From the NCBI RefSeq assembly GCF_025717535.1, contig NZ_JAJIRO010000003.1, forward strand, positions 744,001-808,000: a DNA stretch of 64,000 nt. The letters are read 5' to 3'. A program made the position numbers and the translations under genes. This DNA comes from Paucibacter sp. Y2R2-4 (GTDB lineage: Bacteria > Pseudomonadota > Gammaproteobacteria > Burkholderiales > Burkholderiaceae_C). Each line of letters opens with the position of its first letter. Position 1 is the first letter of the stretch. A model generated the notes under the pieces. The model worked only from the letters and a program-made list of their open reading frames with translations, searched no databases and was not told the origin of the DNA. Shown here piece after piece: positions 7,620-16,719 of the stretch.

Positions 7620-8669
7620 TCAGGCCAGACTGCGCAGGCGGCTCGGCGAATGGCCGAACCAGCGCTTGCAGGCGCGGTAAAAATTGCTCGGGTCCGCAAA
7701 ACCCAGCGCGAAGCTCATCTCGGTGGGCGAGATGCTGCCTCGCTTCAGATAAGTAGCGGCCAGTTCGCGGCGGGTTTCGTCCAGCAGCTTGTTGAAACTG
7801 GTGCTTTCTTCCAGCAAGCGGCGCTGCAAAGTGCGCTCGCTCATATTCAACATGGCTGCAATCGCCTCGCGCTTGGGGTCGCCCTTGGGCAGCTCTTGGG
7901 TCAGCAGCTGCCGCACCCGCACCTGGATGCTGCCGCCGCGCTGCACCATGGCTTGCTGGGCGCTGCGCTCGCACAAGGTGGCTACGCCGGCGTTGGCGGT
8001 GGGGATGGGGGTGGCCAAATCGGCGGTGGCAAAGGCGATGCAAAAGCTCTCGGCGCCGAAGCGCAGCTCGCAGCCAAAGGCCTTCAGCCAGGGGTCCATG
8101 TCCTGGGGTGCGGCAAAGGGGTAGTCCACATGCAAGGGCCGCACCCGCACATTGGTGGCCCAGTTCAGCGATTGCAGCAGCACATTGGCGATGAAGTCAT
8201 AGCGCTGCATCGGCGGCGGCTGCAGGCCTTTCAGAATCTCCACCTGCAGCAGGCATTGCTCGTCTCCGCGTTGCAGGTCCATGCAGACGGCAGGCGAGAG
8301 CAGGGCCGAGAAGCGCAAGATGTATTGCAGCGCATCGCCCAGGTCGCGCGCCGACAGCACCAGATGGGCCAGCAGCCCTAAGGCCACCAGCGGATGCGCC
8401 GGCACGCTCAGGCCAATGGCCGCATCACCGGTGCGCGCTGCGGCCAACTCCCAGGCGCTGCTGTAGGCATCGGACAGCACGCGTGGATCGGGCTCGGTCT
8501 CGTCCAGGCCCAGTTGTTCCAGCAGGCTTTGCAAACACAGGCCGCGCGTCGCCATGGCCTGGGCCATGGCGTTGTGCCAGCTCGACACCAAGCTGGTGGC
8601 CGCGCGCGATTTGGGTTTAGTCGCGTCTTGGCGGGGCGTGCTGGCGGCAATGAGGCTGGCGCTGGACAT
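7620..8669 (-). CDS. AraC-family transcriptional regulator
   Basis: The product is 349 residues from the ATG at 8669; a GTG at 8720 would add 17. The C-terminal ~100 residues are a double helix-turn-helix: EAIAAMLNMSERTLQRRL is the first recognition region and MSFALGFADPSNFYRACKRWFGHSPSRLR is the conserved AraC second HTH and signature. The N-terminal ~200 residues match the arabinose-binding-like domain found in OruR/ArgR-type AraC members (a Leu-rich segment PLVALGLLAHLVLSARDLGDAL). Such proteins sense a small ligand and activate nearby genes. Being directly upstream of, and on the same strand as, the secreted-protein operon, it is a candidate regulator of it; this is inference from position. 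Confidence 0.85.
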   Translation of the reverse strand: MSSASLIAASTPRQDATKPKSRAATSLVSSWHNAMAQAMATRGLCLQSLLEQLGLDETEPDPRVLSDAYSSAWELAAARTGDAAIGLSVPAHPLVALGLLAHLVLSARDLGDALQYILRFSALLSPAVCMDLQRGDEQCLLQVEILKGLQPPPMQRYDFIANVLLQSLNWATNVRVRPLHVDYPFAAPQDMDPWLKAFGCELRFGAESFCIAFATADLATPIPTANAGVATLCERSAQQAMVQRGGSIQVRVRQLLTQELPKGDPKREAIAAMLNMSERTLQRRLLEESTSFNKLLDETRRELAATYLKRGSISPTEMSFALGFADPSNFYRACKRWFGHSPSRLRSLA

Positions 8670-8845
8670 GGTGCTGCGAACGAGGCCGACGGGGCTCAGA
8701 TTGAGGGACGGAGCCCGCACTCTAGAAGCCGGTTTGGGGCCTGTCGCCGTCCGTCCGTCTAGGTCTCGCCTGTCCCAAGGGATAGTGCTAGCTAGCCGAA
8801 GGGATAGGTTTTACGGGGATACCCGGAGCCCGCTCCCCGGCCAGG

Positions 8846-9580
8846 CTAAGGCTGCGTCGCGGGCGAGGGGGCGGAGGCCGCTTGCGCGGCGCCTGGGCGC
8901 TTTTCTTTGGAAAGAAAAATCAGCGGAATCAGCAGCGGCGCCAAGGCCACGTAATAGATCAACAGCACCCCGTCTGAGGCGATGGCGACCGGCGTGGCCA
9001 GCTGTTCCACGGTCTTTTGGCCTGGGGCCTCTTCGGCCTCCATCGTGACGGTGTAAGACCGGTTCAGCTGATGCTGGCTGCGGGCCGCGCGGAAGGTATT
9101 GCCCACCACATAGCGCTTGCCCTGCAGCGGCCGCGCCAGCGCCCAGCCCGAGTGCTCTGATGTTGTCTTCATAAAGCCCAGGCTCTGGGCCAGCTCGGCT
9201 TCATCCTCATTCAAATCGGCCGGCAGAAAGACCTGGTAGCCGCCTTGGGTGCTGCCGTTCAGCGCGATATGAAAAGGCCCTATGGCCGCGCTCAAGCGCG
9301 CTTTCAGCGGCGACTCCAACAAGCGCACCAGATCGGCCGGCGCTTCGAAGACATAGTGGTACTGCTCCCCCAGCACGACCAGCTGCTTGCGGTCTTGCGA
9401 GATCAGCAGGCTGGCGACTTGCTCGGTGTAGATGCGCGGCTTGCGCTGCGGGCTTGCGGCTTTGGCTTCGGCATCTGGGCCGGTGGGCTTGTCGCTGCTG
9501 GCGCAGCCCTTGAGGCCTTCCAGACCAATGAAGAGCGGCAGCATGCCAGCCATTAAAAGAGTACGTCGTTTCGGATGCAT
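8846..9580 (-). CDS. Hypothetical lipoprotein with C-terminal membrane segment
   Basis: The 244-residue product has an Arg-rich n-region, a hydrophobic core (LLMAGMLPLFIGLEG) and a lipobox LKGC with Ser residues after the Cys, so it should be lipidated; Ser rather than Asp at +2 predicts outer-membrane sorting. The middle contains no domain I recognise (LVVLGEQYHYVFEAPADLVRLL). Near the C-terminus is a hydrophobic helix (GVLLIYYVALAPLLIPLIFL) followed by basic residues, unusual for an outer-membrane lipoprotein and suggesting a two-point anchor in the inner membrane instead. It stands alone between two regulator genes on the same strand. Function unknown. Confidence 0.6.
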   Translation of the reverse strand: MHPKRRTLLMAGMLPLFIGLEGLKGCASSDKPTGPDAEAKAASPQRKPRIYTEQVASLLISQDRKQLVVLGEQYHYVFEAPADLVRLLESPLKARLSAAIGPFHIALNGSTQGGYQVFLPADLNEDEAELAQSLGFMKTTSEHSGWALARPLQGKRYVVGNTFRAARSQHQLNRSYTVTMEAEEAPGQKTVEQLATPVAIASDGVLLIYYVALAPLLIPLIFLSKEKRPGAAQAASAPSPATQP

Positions 9581-9681
9581 CGGCCCGGTCTCAGTTCAGA
9601 ACTGAGCTGACTCTAGGGCTAGGGGCCGCACCTGTCGCCGTTCAATGGGATAGGTTGGGCTTTGGTGTGCTGCGGTGCGCT

Positions 9682-12474
9682 TCAGCTGACCCAGCCGCGT
9701 TCGCGGGCAATGAAGACCGCGTGGGTGCGGTTGCGCGCGTCGAGCTTGTGATTGATGTTGCGCAGATGGAACTTCACCGTCGGCTCCGAGATGTGCAGGC
9801 TGTTGGCGATCAGCTTGTTGGGCATGCCGGCGGACAAGCATTGCAAGATCTGCAACTCGCGCGGCGAGAGGCCGCAGTCGATCACTGGCGCAGCCAAAGG
9901 TGTGTCTGGCGGCATTGAGGAGGCAGGGTTGTCGAGCGCTGAAGCTTCCGGCGCGGCCTCGGGCATCGCCGCCCCTTGGTCGGTGATTTGAGCGTCGTTG
10001 CCCAGCACCAAATTCAACAGGGCCTTGAGGCGCGGTGTGTGGGCCGGGTTGCTGTGCCCCTGTTGGCGCAGGCGTTCCAGCAGGGCGATCAGCTGCGGCC
10101 CTTCTTCCAGATAAGTGGCTCGCAAAGCCAACTCGCCATCGGCCAGCAGCAGATCGGCCAGCAGCTGCAAGGCATCGCCTTCGTGCTGCAAGCTGGCCAG
10201 GGCCTGGGCTTGCAGCAAGCCCAGCTTCAGCTGGCGGCGCCGGCGGCCCAGTTTTTGTGCTTTGTCTCGCTTGGTCTGGCAGGCCTCCAGCACCTCTTCG
10301 GCGCGGCCGTCGCGCAGGCCCAAGCGCAGGCCGGCCAGTACCTGGTCTTCGACGTCGTTGATGGGCGTCATGCGGTCGGCGGCAAAGTCCCAGGCCGCCG
10401 GCAAGAGGCTCAGACGCTCGGGTGCCAACGGGTGGCCATGGTCAAACTGGTGCACCACCTGATATTGCTGCTCCAGACGCATTGGCGCCACGATGCGCGT
10501 CAGGCCCAGCGAGCGGCCCAACTCGGTGCCCGCATGGATCAAAGCCGCTGCTTCGGCATATTGGCCAGCGCGACACAGGGTGCGCGACAAAATCCGGTGG
10601 GCGATGACGATGGCATCCAAGAACACCAGCTCGGCCGACAAGTCCAAATACTCGCGCGCCAGGCTGGCGGCGCGCTCAAACTCGCCCACCTCGTAGAGCG
10701 CCCCGGCTAGGTAGATGCCCACATAAGCACTGCTGGCGCTGTGGCGGCCGCTGACGCGGCTCAGCTCCGCCAAGGCGGGCTCCAGCCGGGCAATCACCTG
10801 CAAGGCGCGGCCTTGGGCCAGCAGGGTGAAGGTGCTGATGCCGTGGCTGAAGGTGGTGCCGTAGATGCTGCCCATGCGCTTGAACAACTGCAGCGAGCGG
10901 TCGGCGTTTTCAATCGCCGCGTCAAAGCGATGCGAGCACAGGTCCACATAAGCGCTGATGGAGCGGAAAGTGGCCTCGCTCAAGCCGCCCAGCGCGGTGA
11001 CTTCCTGGTTTTGCAGTGCCGCCTCGCACTCGCTGAGCCGGTCCATCAAGACCAGTGACAAGGGGCTGAGCAAGCGGTACTCGGGCATGGCCTGCACGGC
11101 GGGCTCATGCTTGAGTTGCTCGGCCAATTCGCTGGCCTGGGCATATTCATAACGGAAGATATGCGCCCAGCTCAGCGCCACCAGCAGCTCGGGGTGGCGC
11201 AATTGCACGGCCGGCGGAATCTGCGCTAACCAATGGCGGCAGGTACTGATGTGGCCGCGCGCCAGCGCCTGCCAGACATGGCCGACCAGGATGGCACAGG
11301 CCTGCTCATGGTTGCCGGCGGCCAGCGCATGGTCCACGGCGGCACCGGGGTCACCGGCTTGCAAGAACCAGTCGGCCGCGCGCTGATGCAGCTCGGGCAG
11401 CCAATTGGGGTGGTCTTCGCCCAGCTTGCGCAGCAGGAACTCGGCAAACAGCGGGTGGTAGCGGAACTCGGTGCCGGCCGCGCCCATGCGCAGCACGAAG
11501 AGGCCTTGCTGCTCCAGCTGGCGCAAAAGGGTGGCGGCGTTGCTGATCTGGCAGACCGCATTGCAAATGCCCGGCCCCAGCTGCTTGATGAAGCTGGTCT
11601 GCAGCAAAAAAGTCTTGATCTCTTCGGCCTGATCCCAGAACACCTCTTCGTAGAGGTAGCGGCCAATATCGGCCGTTTGTTCGCAGAAGTTTTCGATGAA
11701 GCCGCGTTTGTCGCCGCGCGCCTTCAGCGCCAGGGCGGCCAGTTGCAGGCCGGCCGGCCAGCCTTCGGTGGCGTGCAAGAGGCGGCGCACACTGGCGGCG
11801 TCCAGCTGCAGCTGGTGGCGCTGGTTCAAAAACAGCTCGGCTTGTTCCAGATCGAAGCTCAGCTCGGCCATGCCAATCTGCAGCAAGCGCCCCTGGGCCT
11901 TGAGTTTGTACAGACGCAAGAGCGGTGCGCTACGCGCACTGATGAAGAGCTTGCACTGCGGCGGCAGGCGCTCGATCAAGCGCTGCATCAGGTCCACCGC
12001 GCGGGCCTCGCGCAGATGGTCGAAGTCGTCCAGAAAGATGGCGGTGGGTTGCTGCAGGGCGGCCACGGCGTCCAGCACATCTTGGCCCAGGCGCGAGCCG
12101 GTGTAGCGCGCGTCCATCAAGTTCGGCAGGGGCTGGGCCGGGCTGGCCTGGGCGCCGGCGGCCAGGGCCGAGTCGAGCAAGGCGCAGAGTCGCTCGACGT
12201 GGTTGTCGTCGGCGCTGAGTTGAATCCAGGCGGTGGCAAAGCCCTTTTCGCGCAGACGCTCATGCAAGCTCAAGAGCGCGGTGGTCTTGCCAAAGCCGGC
12301 CGGCGCAATCGCCAACACCAGCGAGACCTCGGCGCACTCTTCCAGCCAAGCGGCGAGGTTGGGGTTGTCGACCAGATGGCGGCTGAGTTGCGGAGCGGCG
12401 AGAAGGGTCATGGAGAAAACGAGCTGCTTCGGGCGGTTCGGCGCCGGCTGCGACCGCCGCGCACGAGTTTGCAT
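9682..12474 (-). CDS. MalT-like LuxR-family ATPase regulator
   Basis: A 930-residue STAND-type regulator. Near residues 57-64 is the Walker A motif APAGFGKT, then the Walker B-like PTAIFLDDFDHL, the ATPase and winged regions, a long central set of TPR/Ala-rich helices, and a C-terminal LuxR helix-turn-helix (LSPRELQILQCLSAGMPNK... SEPTVKFHLRNI) in the last 65 residues. This domain order is that of MalT and AlkS: ligand and ATP drive oligomerisation and activation of target promoters. The start is uncertain: the ATG at 12474 or the one at 12411, which better matches family N-termini (MTLLAAPQLSRHLV); neither has an SD. Its target and ligand are unknown; no maltose genes are in the window. Confidence 0.88.
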   Translation of the reverse strand: MQTRARRSQPAPNRPKQLVFSMTLLAAPQLSRHLVDNPNLAAWLEECAEVSLVLAIAPAGFGKTTALLSLHERLREKGFATAWIQLSADDNHVERLCALLDSALAAGAQASPAQPLPNLMDARYTGSRLGQDVLDAVAALQQPTAIFLDDFDHLREARAVDLMQRLIERLPPQCKLFISARSAPLLRLYKLKAQGRLLQIGMAELSFDLEQAELFLNQRHQLQLDAASVRRLLHATEGWPAGLQLAALALKARGDKRGFIENFCEQTADIGRYLYEEVFWDQAEEIKTFLLQTSFIKQLGPGICNAVCQISNAATLLRQLEQQGLFVLRMGAAGTEFRYHPLFAEFLLRKLGEDHPNWLPELHQRAADWFLQAGDPGAAVDHALAAGNHEQACAILVGHVWQALARGHISTCRHWLAQIPPAVQLRHPELLVALSWAHIFRYEYAQASELAEQLKHEPAVQAMPEYRLLSPLSLVLMDRLSECEAALQNQEVTALGGLSEATFRSISAYVDLCSHRFDAAIENADRSLQLFKRMGSIYGTTFSHGISTFTLLAQGRALQVIARLEPALAELSRVSGRHSASSAYVGIYLAGALYEVGEFERAASLAREYLDLSAELVFLDAIVIAHRILSRTLCRAGQYAEAAALIHAGTELGRSLGLTRIVAPMRLEQQYQVVHQFDHGHPLAPERLSLLPAAWDFAADRMTPINDVEDQVLAGLRLGLRDGRAEEVLEACQTKRDKAQKLGRRRRQLKLGLLQAQALASLQHEGDALQLLADLLLADGELALRATYLEEGPQLIALLERLRQQGHSNPAHTPRLKALLNLVLGNDAQITDQGAAMPEAAPEASALDNPASSMPPDTPLAAPVIDCGLSPRELQILQCLSAGMPNKLIANSLHISEPTVKFHLRNINHKLDARNRTHAVFIARERGWVS

Positions 12475-12568
12475 TTGTGTTGGGCCGCGAGCGTACCCGA
12501 TCAGACTGGCTTTGCTGCTGCGTGAAAGTCTGTAGAGCCGGTGCCGCTAAGGTTGGAATCCGCCCGTA

Positions 12569-12859
12569 TCACCCCGCCAAGAATCGCTCGAACGGCGCCG
12601 CTGCCATCGAGGGCAGGAACTCAATCAGCTCGTAGTCCGCCAACTGCTCGCGGTGAAAGGGGTCTCGCTCGATGATGGCCTGCACTTCGGCACGGCTGTT
12701 CGCCTGCGCCAGGATGATGCCGCCCGTGCGTGGCTCTTGGCGCCCAGACAAGAGGAACTGCCCTGACGCGTAGTGCCGTTCCAGAAAAAGCCGGTGCTCA
12801 GGCACCCAACGATCCACTTCGGTGAGGGGTTTTTTGTAGCGCAAGACGATCAGGAACAT
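12569..12859 (-). CDS. YciI-family protein
   Basis: A 96-residue product from the ATG at 12859, preceded by AAGGAG nine bases upstream; a longer form starting at 12886 lacks support. The sequence MFLIVLRYKKPLTEVD...HRLFLERHYASGQFLLSGRQEP...GGIILAQANSRAEVQAIIERDPFHREQLADYELIEF matches the YciI-like alpha/beta barrel family: an N-terminal strand, the conserved R-x-x-H-x-x-F/Y helix, the G-G-x-I/L strand and the D-P-F segment with a conserved His. Family members form dimers, and some have dehydrochlorinase-like or isomerase-like chemistry; most have no known role. It is an isolated gene, divergent from the downstream GNAT-Gph fusion. Confidence 0.85.
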   Translation of the reverse strand: MFLIVLRYKKPLTEVDRWVPEHRLFLERHYASGQFLLSGRQEPRTGGIILAQANSRAEVQAIIERDPFHREQLADYELIEFLPSMAAAPFERFLAG

Positions 12860-13032
12860 GCAGAGATCACTCCTTTGTCCCTGCACTGTAGCGCTGCCCG
12901 CGCTGGGGGGTGTTGGATAGGGCTCTCGCGCCTTGGGCTTGGCGGCAACGCGTTCTTGTGAGCGAGTTAAAGGTCTGGCCAGGGGCTTCCCCGCAATAAT
13001 CCGCCGCTAATGATTGCTTCCCCCAGTTCACC

Positions 13033-14154
13033 ATGACCGTCACCCTTCAACCGATAACGCGTGAGAACTTTGATGCGCTTGCCTGCTTGTCGGTCTTTGA
13101 GCATCAGCGAGATTTCTTGGCGAGCAACTCTTACTCCATTGCCGAGGCCAGCTTCAACCCGTTTCTGCGCACCCGGGCGATCTATCTCGGGGAGGAGCCC
13201 GTCGGCTTTTTGATGTACTTGGCGCCGGAGCCTCATGAGGAACCTGCCGGGGAATACGGTATCTGGCGTTTCATGATTGACGCCAAACATCAGGGCAAGG
13301 GCCTGGGGCGCCAGGCCTTGCAACTGCTGCTGGATGAGATACGCGCCTGCGGCGATGCCACGCGGATTTTCATCTCCTACATGCCAGACAACGCCGATGC
13401 GCAGCGCTTTTACGCGAGCTTTGGCTTTCGCGAAACCGAGATCGATGAAAGCGGGGAAATGGTGGCGGTGCTTGCGGTTGACGGCCGTGAACAGGGATCA
13501 GGGCAAGAGCGACCCCAGGCCTTCATCCTCGACCTGGACGGCACCATGGTCGACACCTTGGGCGACTTTGTGGCGGTGCTGGAGCGGGTGCTGACCGAGC
13601 TGGGCTTGCCGGTGGTGGACCGGGCTTTTGTCGAAAAGACGGTGGGGCGCGGCAGCGAGCATTTGATTCGCAGCTGCTTGGCGCAGGTGGGCGGCGCGCC
13701 CGAGCTTTATGAGCGGGCCTGGGCCTCGTATCAAGCCCAGTACCGTGCCTTGAACGGCCAGTACGCCGAGGTCTACCCCGGAGTGCGCGAAGGCTTGCAG
13801 CGCTTGCGGGCATTGGGTTTGCCGATGGCTTGCTTGACCAACAAGCCGGCTGCCTTTGCGCGCGAGTTACTGCGGGTCAAGGGGCTAGACGGCTTCTTTG
13901 ACAAGGTCTTTGGGGGCGACGATTTCGAGCGTAAAAAGCCCGACCCGCTGCCGCTGCTGAAGACTTGCGAGGCCCTGGGTTCAGAGCCGGCAAAGACCTG
14001 GATGATTGGCGACTCCAGCAATGATGCGCAGGCGGCTCATGCGGCGGGCTGCTCCGTGGTGCTGGTCAGTTATGGCTACAACCATGGTGAGCCGATTCGC
14101 CAGGTGCCGGCCCAGCAGTATGTGGACCGGCTGGATCAGATCGTGCTGAGTTGA
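13033..14154 (+). CDS. GNAT acetyltransferase fused to phosphoglycolate phosphatase
   Basis: One 373-residue frame holds two enzymes. Residues 1 to about 150 are a GNAT domain of the BltD/SpeG polyamine acetyltransferase type, with IWRFMIDAKHQGKGLGRQAL carrying the acetyl-CoA loop. Residues about 160-373 are a complete HAD phosphatase of the Gph type: DLDGTMVDT with the Asp167 nucleophile and Asp169, LTNKP as motif II, KKPDPLPLL with the motif III Lys, and IGDSSNDAQAAHAAG as motif IV. Gph removes phosphoglycolate and is normally the gene directly before trpE in Burkholderiales, as here. The GNAT part is the unusual addition. In-frame ATG/GTG codons exist only at the domain junction (EMVAV) without a proper SD, so a true fusion is likely, though internal initiation is not excluded. 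Confidence 0.88.
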   Translation: MTVTLQPITRENFDALACLSVFEHQRDFLASNSYSIAEASFNPFLRTRAIYLGEEPVGFLMYLAPEPHEEPAGEYGIWRFMIDAKHQGKGLGRQALQLLLDEIRACGDATRIFISYMPDNADAQRFYASFGFRETEIDESGEMVAVLAVDGREQGSGQERPQAFILDLDGTMVDTLGDFVAVLERVLTELGLPVVDRAFVEKTVGRGSEHLIRSCLAQVGGAPELYERAWASYQAQYRALNGQYAEVYPGVREGLQRLRALGLPMACLTNKPAAFARELLRVKGLDGFFDKVFGGDDFERKKPDPLPLLKTCEALGSEPAKTWMIGDSSNDAQAAHAAGCSVVLVSYGYNHGEPIRQVPAQQYVDRLDQIVLS

Positions 14155-14158
14155 TGGC

Positions 14159-14779
14159 TTAGCTGCGACCGGCGCGCTCGCGCACGATGCCCAGCAGGGC
14201 GTCTTTGAGTTGATCGTCGGCCGGTGACTTGCCCAGCCAGATGCGCAGCAGGGCCGAGAAGAACTCAGGCTCCTTGATCGGCGCGCCTTGGGGCTTGCCG
14301 TTCAAGAGCACCACCGAGCCGGTGCCGGGGATGTAATCGATGGAGAAGTGTTCTCCCGTCGTCAGGCTCTTGCGGCTGGCGAAGACTTCGGCCACGCGCA
14401 GCACGCCGTTGATGGCTTTGCCAAACTCTTCGCGCGGTGCGTTTTGCTCCATGCCCTTGGTGAAGAGGCGGCCCAACTCATTGCCGTCCACCTCGCGCAG
14501 CATCACGATGTGCAGGCGCTTAGGGCCAGGCGCGGCCAGCACGGCCTCGGTGCTATTGGCCTTGCTGCCCAAGTACAGGCCGGCGGTGTAGACCTTGAAG
14601 ACGGCTTTGTAGCGGATGCCGGCGCCGTTCAGTTGCAGAGTTTGCCCGCCGACGCTGAGGCTGCTGTCGTACTTGACGCCGGCCACCTCGACCACCGCAG
14701 CCGCGCTGGATGGCGCTTGCGCCTGCAATGCTTGGTGCGAGCCGAGGGTGAGCAATGCTGCAACGATGAATCCGCGCAT
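14159..14779 (-). CDS. Chalcone isomerase-like periplasmic protein
   Basis: A 206-residue product from the ATG at 14779 with a signal peptide (AALLTLGSHQALQAQA). The rest matches the bacterial chalcone-isomerase-like fold: VEVAGVKYDSSLSVGGQTLQLNGAGIRYKAVFKVYTAGLYL is the typical N-terminal strand pair, followed by PKRLHIVMLREVDGNEL, FSIDYIPGTGSVVLLNG and GAPIKEPEFFSALLRIWLGKSPADDQLKDALLG at the end. Bacterial members bind fatty-acid-like ligands or are uncharacterised; true chalcone isomerase activity is not expected. It is convergent with the GNAT-Gph gene, 4 bases apart. An in-frame upstream extension across trpE has no start or coding support. Confidence 0.85.
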   Translation of the reverse strand: MRGFIVAALLTLGSHQALQAQAPSSAAAVVEVAGVKYDSSLSVGGQTLQLNGAGIRYKAVFKVYTAGLYLGSKANSTEAVLAAPGPKRLHIVMLREVDGNELGRLFTKGMEQNAPREEFGKAINGVLRVAEVFASRKSLTTGEHFSIDYIPGTGSVVLLNGKPQGAPIKEPEFFSALLRIWLGKSPADDQLKDALLGIVRERAGRS

Positions 14780-14890
14780 AGAGGGAGTCCCCTTTTTTCC
14801 GTTGTTGTCTAGCGAGCCATTCCCCAGAGCGGGGCCTGTGAGTATGGCTTGAAGCCGCACAGCTTGTCTGCGCTGGATGTCACAGGAGGC

Positions 14891-14899
14891 TGATACACT
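14891..14899 (+). promoter_or_regulatory. Candidate extended -10 promoter of the trp leader
   Basis: TGATACACT fits the extended -10 pattern TGnTAnnnT. No good -35 lies 17 bases upstream (CGCTGG). Transcription would begin about 14906, only a few bases before the leader ORF, so the leader peptide would be nearly leaderless. Seen by eye only. Confidence 0.35.
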
Positions 14900-14908
14900 G
14901 ATTTCATC

Positions 14909-14989
14909 ATGTTCATCACGCGCAAGCACATCAAGGGGTCTCACGACCGGGGAGCCTGGCCCTGGCGTCGCCAGCCCGACTTCGTCTGA
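14909..14989 (+). CDS. trpL: Candidate trp leader peptide (attenuator peptide)
   Basis: A 26-codon ORF 232 bases before trpE starts MFITRKHIKGSH and contains Trp-Pro-Trp at codons 17-19 (TGG at 14957 and 14963), then RRQPDFV and TGA. Two near-adjacent Trp codons in a short peptide ahead of trpE are the mark of ribosome-mediated attenuation. AGGAGG lies 19 bases before the ATG, too far for a normal SD, and the candidate -10 sits between them, so a leaderless start as known for Sinorhizobium peTrpL is possible. A 13-base palindrome CTGGCGTCGCCAG overlaps the second Trp codon. The assignment rests on position, Trp codons and the inverted repeats; I have not compared it with relatives. Confidence 0.5.
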   Translation: MFITRKHIKGSHDRGAWPWRRQPDFV

Positions 14990-15217
14990 AGAAGACGCTT
15001 GCTGCTTGCCAGCCGCACCTTGCGTGTGCGGCGAAAATTCCACTGATCTCTCCTTGCGCCTGACCTGGCGCATTGTCTTGCGCAAGCTTGCGCCGAGCCC
15101 GACCGGGGCCGCCCAGAGATCAGGCTTGGCAGCCAAGCGCCCTGATGCATTGTTTCCGCGGCCTCTTGCGACCCCATGAAAAGGTGTCTGCCGGGCTGCA
15201 AGGGTTTGAAAGAACTG
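14990..15217 (+). promoter_or_regulatory. trpE leader region with multiple inverted repeats
   Basis: Between the leader ORF and trpE are GCCGCAC/GTGCGGC (15012-15018 with 15026-15032), GCGCC/GGCGC near 15056-15070, the palindrome GCGCAAGCTTGCGC near 15080, a long-range 9-bp pair CTGATCTCT/AGAGATCAG (15043-15051 with 15115-15123), and GCTTGG/CCAAGC (15124-15129 with 15133-15138). They could form alternative structures as in an attenuator. None is followed by a clear U-run, so an intrinsic terminator is not proven. Confidence 0.4.
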
Positions 15218-15220
15218 ATG

Positions 15221-16717
15221 ATGACCGAACTTGAATTCAAGAGCCTGGCGGCTTCGGGCTATAACCGCATCCCGCTGATCAGCGAGGCTTTTGCGGACCT
15301 CGAAACCCCGCTCTCTCTGTATCTGAAGCTGTGCGCGGGAGCCGGCGCTTACGGCGGCAAATCGGGCCGCAACAGCTTTTTGCTGGAGTCGGTGGTGGGC
15401 GGCGAGCGCTTCGGGCGCTATTCCTACATCGGCCTGCCGGCGCGCACCGTGCTGAAGAGCAGCGGGCAGCGCACCGAGATCATCACCGACGGTCAGGTGG
15501 TCGAGACCCATGAGGGCAATCCGCTGGACTTCATCGAGCAGTACCAGCAACGCTTCAAGGTGGCGCTGCGCCCCGGCATGCCGCGCTTTTGCGGCGGCCT
15601 GGCCGGCTACTTTGGCTATGACGCGGTGCGCTATATCGAGCCCAAGCTGGCTCACACCGAAAAAACCGGCGGCGTGGGCACGCCCGATGTGATGCTCTTG
15701 CAGTGCGAAGAGCTGGCGGTGATCGACAACCTGTCGGGCCGGCTCTATCTGATCGTCTATGCCGACCCTGCCCAGCCCGAAGCCTTCCACAAGGCCAAGA
15801 AGCGCCTGACCGAGCTGCGCGACAAGCTCAATTACAGCGTCTCGGCACCCACGGTGAAGCGCGGCCTGGCGCATCCGGTGGAGCGCGAATTCGCCAAGGC
15901 CGACTATCTGGCCGCGGTCCAAAAAGCCAAGGATTACATCGCCGCCGGCGACATGATGCAGGTGCAAGTGGGCCAACGCCTGCGCAAGCGCTACACCGAG
16001 TCGCCGCTGAGCCTGTACCGCGCGCTGCGTTCGCTGAACCCCAGTCCGTACATGTATTTCTACGATATGGGCGAGTTCCAGATCGTAGGCGCTTCGCCCG
16101 AAATCCTGGTGCGTCAGGAAACCACGGCAGACGGCGAGAAGGTCACCATCCGCCCCCTGGCCGGCACGCGACCACGCGGCGGCACGGTCGAGAAGGACCT
16201 GGCGCTGGAAAAAGAGCTGAAGGCCGACCCCAAGGAGTTGGCCGAGCACTTGATGCTGATCGACCTGGCGCGCAATGACATCGGCCGCATCGCCAAGATC
16301 GGCTCGGTCAAAGTGACCGATGCCTTTGTGGTGGAGCGCTACTCGCATGTGATGCACATCGTCAGCAATGTCGAGGGCACGCTTCTTGACGGCTGCAGCA
16401 ATCTTGATGTGCTCAAAGCCACCTTCCCGGCCGGCACGTTAACCGGCGCGCCCAAGGTGCGGGCCATGGAAATCATCGACGAGCTGGAGCCCGTCAAGCG
16501 TGGCATTTATGGCGGCGCGGTGGGTTGCCTGAGCTTTGCCGGCGATATGGATCTGGCCATCGCCATCCGTACCGGCATCGTCATGGACGAGACGCTCTAT
16601 GTGCAGGCGGCGGCCGGCGTGGTGGCCGACTCGGTGCCCGAGCTGGAATGGCAAGAAACCGAGGCGAAGGCGCGCGCGCTGATTCGCGCCGCTGAACTGG
16701 TTGAGGAAGGATTCTGA
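15221..16717 (+). CDS. trpE: Anthranilate synthase component I
   Basis: A 498-residue enzyme that turns chorismate and ammonia or glutamine into anthranilate, the first step of tryptophan synthesis, with TrpG. Visible marks: the LLES feedback-inhibition segment ([19 protein letters not shown]) near residues 47-66, and in the C-terminal chorismate-binding domain [32 protein letters not shown] and [18 protein letters not shown]. Length is normal for the family. ATG codons at 15218 and 15221 are both possible starts. TrpG follows after 2 bases, as usual for a two-subunit complex. Confidence 0.96.
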   Translation: MTELEFKSLAASGYNRIPLISEAFADLETPLSLYLKLCAGAGAYGGKSGRNSFLLESVVGGERFGRYSYIGLPARTVLKSSGQRTEIITDGQVVETHEGNPLDFIEQYQQRFKVALRPGMPRFCGGLAGYFGYDAVRYIEPKLAHTEKTGGVGTPDVMLLQCEELAVIDNLSGRLYLIVYADPAQPEAFHKAKKRLTELRDKLNYSVSAPTVKRGLAHPVEREFAKADYLAAVQKAKDYIAAGDMMQVQVGQRLRKRYTESPLSLYRALRSLNPSPYMYFYDMGEFQIVGASPEILVRQETTADGEKVTIRPLAGTRPRGGTVEKDLALEKELKADPKELAEHLMLIDLARNDIGRIAKIGSVKVTDAFVVERYSHVMHIVSNVEGTLLDGCSNLDVLKATFPAGTLTGAPKVRAMEIIDELEPVKRGIYGGAVGCLSFAGDMDLAIAIRTGIVMDETLYVQAAAGVVADSVPELEWQETEAKARALIRAAELVEEGF

Positions 16718-16719
16718 TC

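Noticed and set aside
15012-15138. A classical intrinsic terminator in the trpE leader
   Set aside because: Several hairpins are present, but none is followed by a U-run, so I list them only as inverted repeats.
14780-16357. A 5' extension of the chalcone-isomerase-like gene antisense to trpE
   Set aside because: A signal peptide begins at the ATG at 14779; the upstream part is antisense to trpE and the trp leader.
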